DNA of 64,000 nt from JAYVFR01 sp043772945 (GTDB lineage: Bacteria; Patescibacteriota; JACMRA01). The notes under the pieces were generated by a model. It had not been told where the DNA came from, searched no databases, and saw only the letters and a program-made list of their open reading frames with translations. Position numbers and translations under genes: made by a program. Of this stretch, positions 61,611 to 64,000 are shown one piece after another. The number at the start of each line of letters is the position of its first letter. Within the stretch, counting starts at the first letter, position 1. The stretch spans positions 1 through 64,000 of the forward strand of contig JAYVFR010000021.1 in the NCBI GenBank assembly GCA_043772945.1, given 5' to 3'.

Positions 61611-63320
61611 ATGACTTCAGAATTAAATCTTTTTTCAAAACCAGAATTACCTCAAAACATAATTTCAGACCCAAATTTAAACAAAGGCATTTCACAAATC
61701 CCAGAAGTAAATTCCGAAGACTTAGATACTAGTTACTATTATGAAGTTTTAGTTCCGCTAAAATTACCTAATCCAATTTTAACATATTCTTCAAATAAGT
61801 TTTTGGAGGTGGGTTTAATTGTAGATATTTTAGTTAGAAATAAAGAAATCAAAGGTATAATCTGGAAAATTTTAGACAATACTGAAAATAAAGTGAGTGA
61901 TTATTTTCTTCAAAATAAGATCCAAATTCAAGTTATACGAAGTTTCACATATAATAACAGCGAAAGATCTGGGAATACAATTAAAATAAAGCTATCAAAG
62001 AAGACAATAGAGTTTTTAAAGTTAATTTACTTACATTCTTTTAACCAATTAGGAGTAATATTAGAAAGTTTTTTGTTACCTTACACCCAATTATCAAATA
62101 AATCTTGGAGTAAAATTCAATTAGAACTAGAAAAACAAACAAAACATCAAATAAATTCAAGTACACAAACATCACAAGAGTTAAAAGAACACTCAAATCA
62201 AGCTGTTACGACTTCATTTAAAACGACTAATAATCTTATTAATAAAGAAGTTAAAAACAATTCACAATTTATTTCCTTTGAGGTTAATCAATTAGTAGAA
62301 TATATTAAAATTCGTATAATGGTTCTTATACGAAGTAACATTAATGCATATTTGATCAATAAAAACGATATAATAGAGAAAAAGATTAGTTTAAACCCGA
62401 TTGTTATTGACCTAAATCTTTTACAAATAATTCCAGAAAAAAAATACTTAAAAGTAATTCAGAGAGAATTTAATTGGAAACTAATAACTCAAGCTTTTGA
62501 AAGAGAGTTTAATTTATTAGAAGAGTTTAAAAACCAAAATTTTAAGATTAACATAATAAGCAATAGTTTTAATTATAGTGAAAAAAGTTCTGAATCTCAG
62601 ACCTTAATTTCCAAGCTTATTTTTTTAAATTTAAAACAAGATCAGAGCTGTTTAATTAAAAGTGACAAAATTAATAAGAAAACTGAACAAGATCATAAAA
62701 GCTATGAAACTTCGTATAACTCAAATATTTCGTTAAACGTCCCTAATGTTGATATTCTAATAAACTTAAATATTTATACAGGAAGTCGAAGTATTATGTT
62801 TCTACCTTTTGAGTTTGTTGATTTAATTTATTTATTTGATGAAGGAAGTAGCTATTATATTCAAGAACAAAATAGTTTGTACTATGACACCCGTGAATTA
62901 ATTTATTACTTTGCAAGAATTTACAGCTCTAGTTTATATCTAATAAGTAATCATCAATCTACTAGAGCTTATCAATACCAAAAAACTTTATTGACTTCTC
63001 CGACCTTAAAAAAAAAGTTAGACACTGAGAGTATTGAAACTTCGTATAACCTTAAAACTGAGGAAAATATTAAAATTAGCTATAACACGGCTAGTGTTGT
63101 TATTGCTGAAACTATCGAAGAAAAAAAATTAGAAAAACAATACTCTGAGAGCTTAGAAAATGAGTTTTTTGGTGACTCTGACTATTATGATAATGAAAAC
63201 ACTCAAAAGTCTCTCAGAATTAATCTGGTGAAGCGGAGTTACTTCAATGCGTCAATAACTGATATCTTTTCTTTTGAAGTGGACCAAATAATCAAAAAAG
63301 AACTTGGCTTGGAAGATTAA
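61611..63320 (+). CDS. PriA-like primosomal protein with degenerate helicase motifs
   Basis: Residues about 42-87 (YYYEVLVPLKLPNPILTYSS, FLEVGLIVDILVRNKEIKGI) match the 3'-DNA-binding domain of PriA. Near 385-450, NIYTGSRSIMFLPFEFVDLI then YLFDEGSSYYIQEQ, YYDTRELIYYFARI and SSLYLISNHQST follow the PriA order 'vGTRSA.FaPf..L.LIvvDEEH..sYkQe...Y.aRd.A..rA......lgSATPS'. But DEEH is DEGS, SATPS is lost, and no Walker A (GVTGSGKT) occurs anywhere. The zinc-binding Cys cluster is missing too. It has 569 residues against 700+ for PriA. The frame is long and clean, so it is probably expressed, but as a DNA-binding rather than an unwinding protein (inference). Confidence 0.72.
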   Translation: MTSELNLFSKPELPQNIISDPNLNKGISQIPEVNSEDLDTSYYYEVLVPLKLPNPILTYSSNKFLEVGLIVDILVRNKEIKGIIWKILDNTENKVSDYFLQNKIQIQVIRSFTYNNSERSGNTIKIKLSKKTIEFLKLIYLHSFNQLGVILESFLLPYTQLSNKSWSKIQLELEKQTKHQINSSTQTSQELKEHSNQAVTTSFKTTNNLINKEVKNNSQFISFEVNQLVEYIKIRIMVLIRSNINAYLINKNDIIEKKISLNPIVIDLNLLQIIPEKKYLKVIQREFNWKLITQAFEREFNLLEEFKNQNFKINIISNSFNYSEKSSESQTLISKLIFLNLKQDQSCLIKSDKINKKTEQDHKSYETSYNSNISLNVPNVDILINLNIYTGSRSIMFLPFEFVDLIYLFDEGSSYYIQEQNSLYYDTRELIYYFARIYSSSLYLISNHQSTRAYQYQKTLLTSPTLKKKLDTESIETSYNLKTEENIKISYNTASVVIAETIEEKKLEKQYSESLENEFFGDSDYYDNENTQKSLRINLVKRSYFNASITDIFSFEVDQIIKKELGLED

Positions 63321-63427
63321 AAGCTCTAAATAAGTAGTAAAGTCTGGATCGATTAAGATTTTCTCTATCCTTGACGATATAGATTTTGTCCGATGTTACT
63401 AAGTTAGTAATTAGCCAGCAAAGTATA

Positions 63428-63706
63428 ATGAAAAAAAATGCCTTAAAAAAGTATCAAAACCTCAAACCAGGCGATGTCTTTTATATAATTGATAACTGTG
63501 ATAAAAGAAAACCAAAAAAAATTCCAATTAGAGTTACCGAAAAAACTGATTTAGGAGACGACAAAACAGGATACGTCACAGAAGATGGAATTATAGTCTT
63601 CTATCAGTGTGATTGTTTAAGAACTTTCAGATTTAGATTTACTGTTCCTAAAGATTTTATCAATGTTAAAGATGAAAATCAATTTTATTATCTTTCTTTA
63701 GAATAA
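63428..63706 (+). CDS. Small basic protein, unknown
   Basis: About 92 residues from the ATG at 63428; a TTG at 63386 would add 14. The protein is beta-rich and basic (LKPGDVFYIIDNCDKRKPKK, GYVTEDGIIVFYQCDCLRTF, RFRFTVPKDFINV), with a CDC pair. 'KPGDVFYI' recalls small beta-barrel folds but I assign no family. A clear terminator follows. Confidence 0.5.
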   Translation: MKKNALKKYQNLKPGDVFYIIDNCDKRKPKKIPIRVTEKTDLGDDKTGYVTEDGIIVFYQCDCLRTFRFRFTVPKDFINVKDENQFYYLSLE

Positions 63707-63763
63707 AATAGGAAGATTATCAAACTAGATAAACCAACAAACTTTTCTCCCTAACCCCATAAT

Positions 63764-63797
63764 CCAGCAATTGATTTATATCTTGCTGGTTTTTTTA
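63764..63797 (+). terminator. Rho-independent terminator after the 63428 gene
   Basis: Perfect 7-bp stem CCAGCAA/TTGCTGG with a 12-base loop, followed by eight T. Confidence 0.85.
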
Positions 63798-63879
63798 TTC
63801 AAATATTTTTTTTATTCAAATAATTAACACCATTCTTAAACTTTAAAGATAAACTTTATAAAAACTCCTTATATAATTT

Positions 63880-64000
63880 TCAAATTCTTGAGGAGACATT
63901 ATTAATTTTAGCCAAATCATTTAAAACTATCCAGGAACTACCAAAGCAATCATTAAATATTCTATTTTTTCGTACGTCCAAATTGCCATCAATTGAATTA
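63880..64000 (-). CDS. Possible 3' end of a gene cut by the right edge
   Basis: On the minus strand an open frame enters from the edge (DGNLDVRKNRIFNDCFGSSW, then IVLNDLAKINNVSSRI) and stops at a TGA at 63880. Forty codons without a stop in such AT-rich DNA are suggestive but not proof. No family assigned. Confidence 0.3.
   Translation of the reverse strand, partial: NSIDGNLDVRKNRIFNDCFGSSWIVLNDLAKINNVSSRI

Noticed and set aside
1..64000. Use of UGA as glycine (code 25, as in Absconditabacteria/Gracilibacteria)
   Set aside because: UGA ends the uvrC-like gene inside the fpg start and ends dcm, and conserved glycines are encoded by GGN. The standard code fits throughout.

Overview
The window is AT-rich bacterial DNA read with the standard code. 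UGA is a stop, for example at the ends of the uvrC-like gene and the decayed dcm. Gene content fits a reduced-genome Patescibacteria/CPR-type bacterium: many enzymes are single-domain or shortened, there are almost no biosynthetic operons, and a PH-domain membrane protein sits next to a VirD4-like ATPase. There are many small membrane or secreted proteins of unknown function. The phylum-level assignment is inference, because the window has no 16S rRNA.

Layout. 0-13 kb: 5' end of fusA, a DUF1543 protein, an AAA_28 NTPase, a PNPase/Nudix chimera, ftsK, an Nramp-like transporter, a phytoene/squalene-synthase-type enzyme, a polysaccharide deacetylase, fpg and a UvrC/Cho-like nuclease. 13-18 kb: a defence island. 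It has an intact GmrSD-type protein (DUF262+DUF1524) and a putative TIKI/TraB-like protein, surrounded by fragments of a DUF1016 nuclease, a type IIG methylase N-terminus and an HsdS subunit, plus VF530. 18-36 kb: housekeeping and redox genes: nrdB-nrdA, an ABC-2 permease, ssb, bcp, a half-length UvrD, a CCA enzyme coupled to a nucleotidyltransferase, a glutathione peroxidase, ychF, an M17 aminopeptidase, an FKBP, a glutaredoxin and a GT4 glycosyltransferase. 36-50 kb: a very large M23 protein, unknown membrane proteins, a pheT 5' half, a free-standing DnaE C-terminal region between two near-identical terminators, the PH/VirD4-like cluster, MurT and tRNA-Arg(GCG). 50-58 kb: a permease/TIGR03943 pair, a decayed C5-methylase plus HpaII-like endonuclease, MAPEG, RDD, an alkyltransferase-like protein and xseA. 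58-64 kb: a gene-poor graveyard with a short dispersed repeat, an ATPase stub, a frameshifted metallopeptidase and two broken minus-strand genes. It ends with a PriA-like protein that has lost its helicase motifs.

Two themes recur. First, several enzymes normally found whole exist only as one half: PNPase, UvrC, UvrD, the CCA enzyme and PheT keep the N-terminal part, and DnaE keeps the C-terminal part. Three of these genes overlap a neighbour by a few bases (two at the truncated end, one at its start), so the shortened forms look settled rather than recently broken. Second, restriction-modification and other accessory genes are repeatedly decayed, while one GmrSD-type gene remains open. The most novel-looking objects are the PNPase with a Nudix domain inserted in its RNase PH fold, the motor-dead PriA-like protein, and the free DnaE C-terminal protein.
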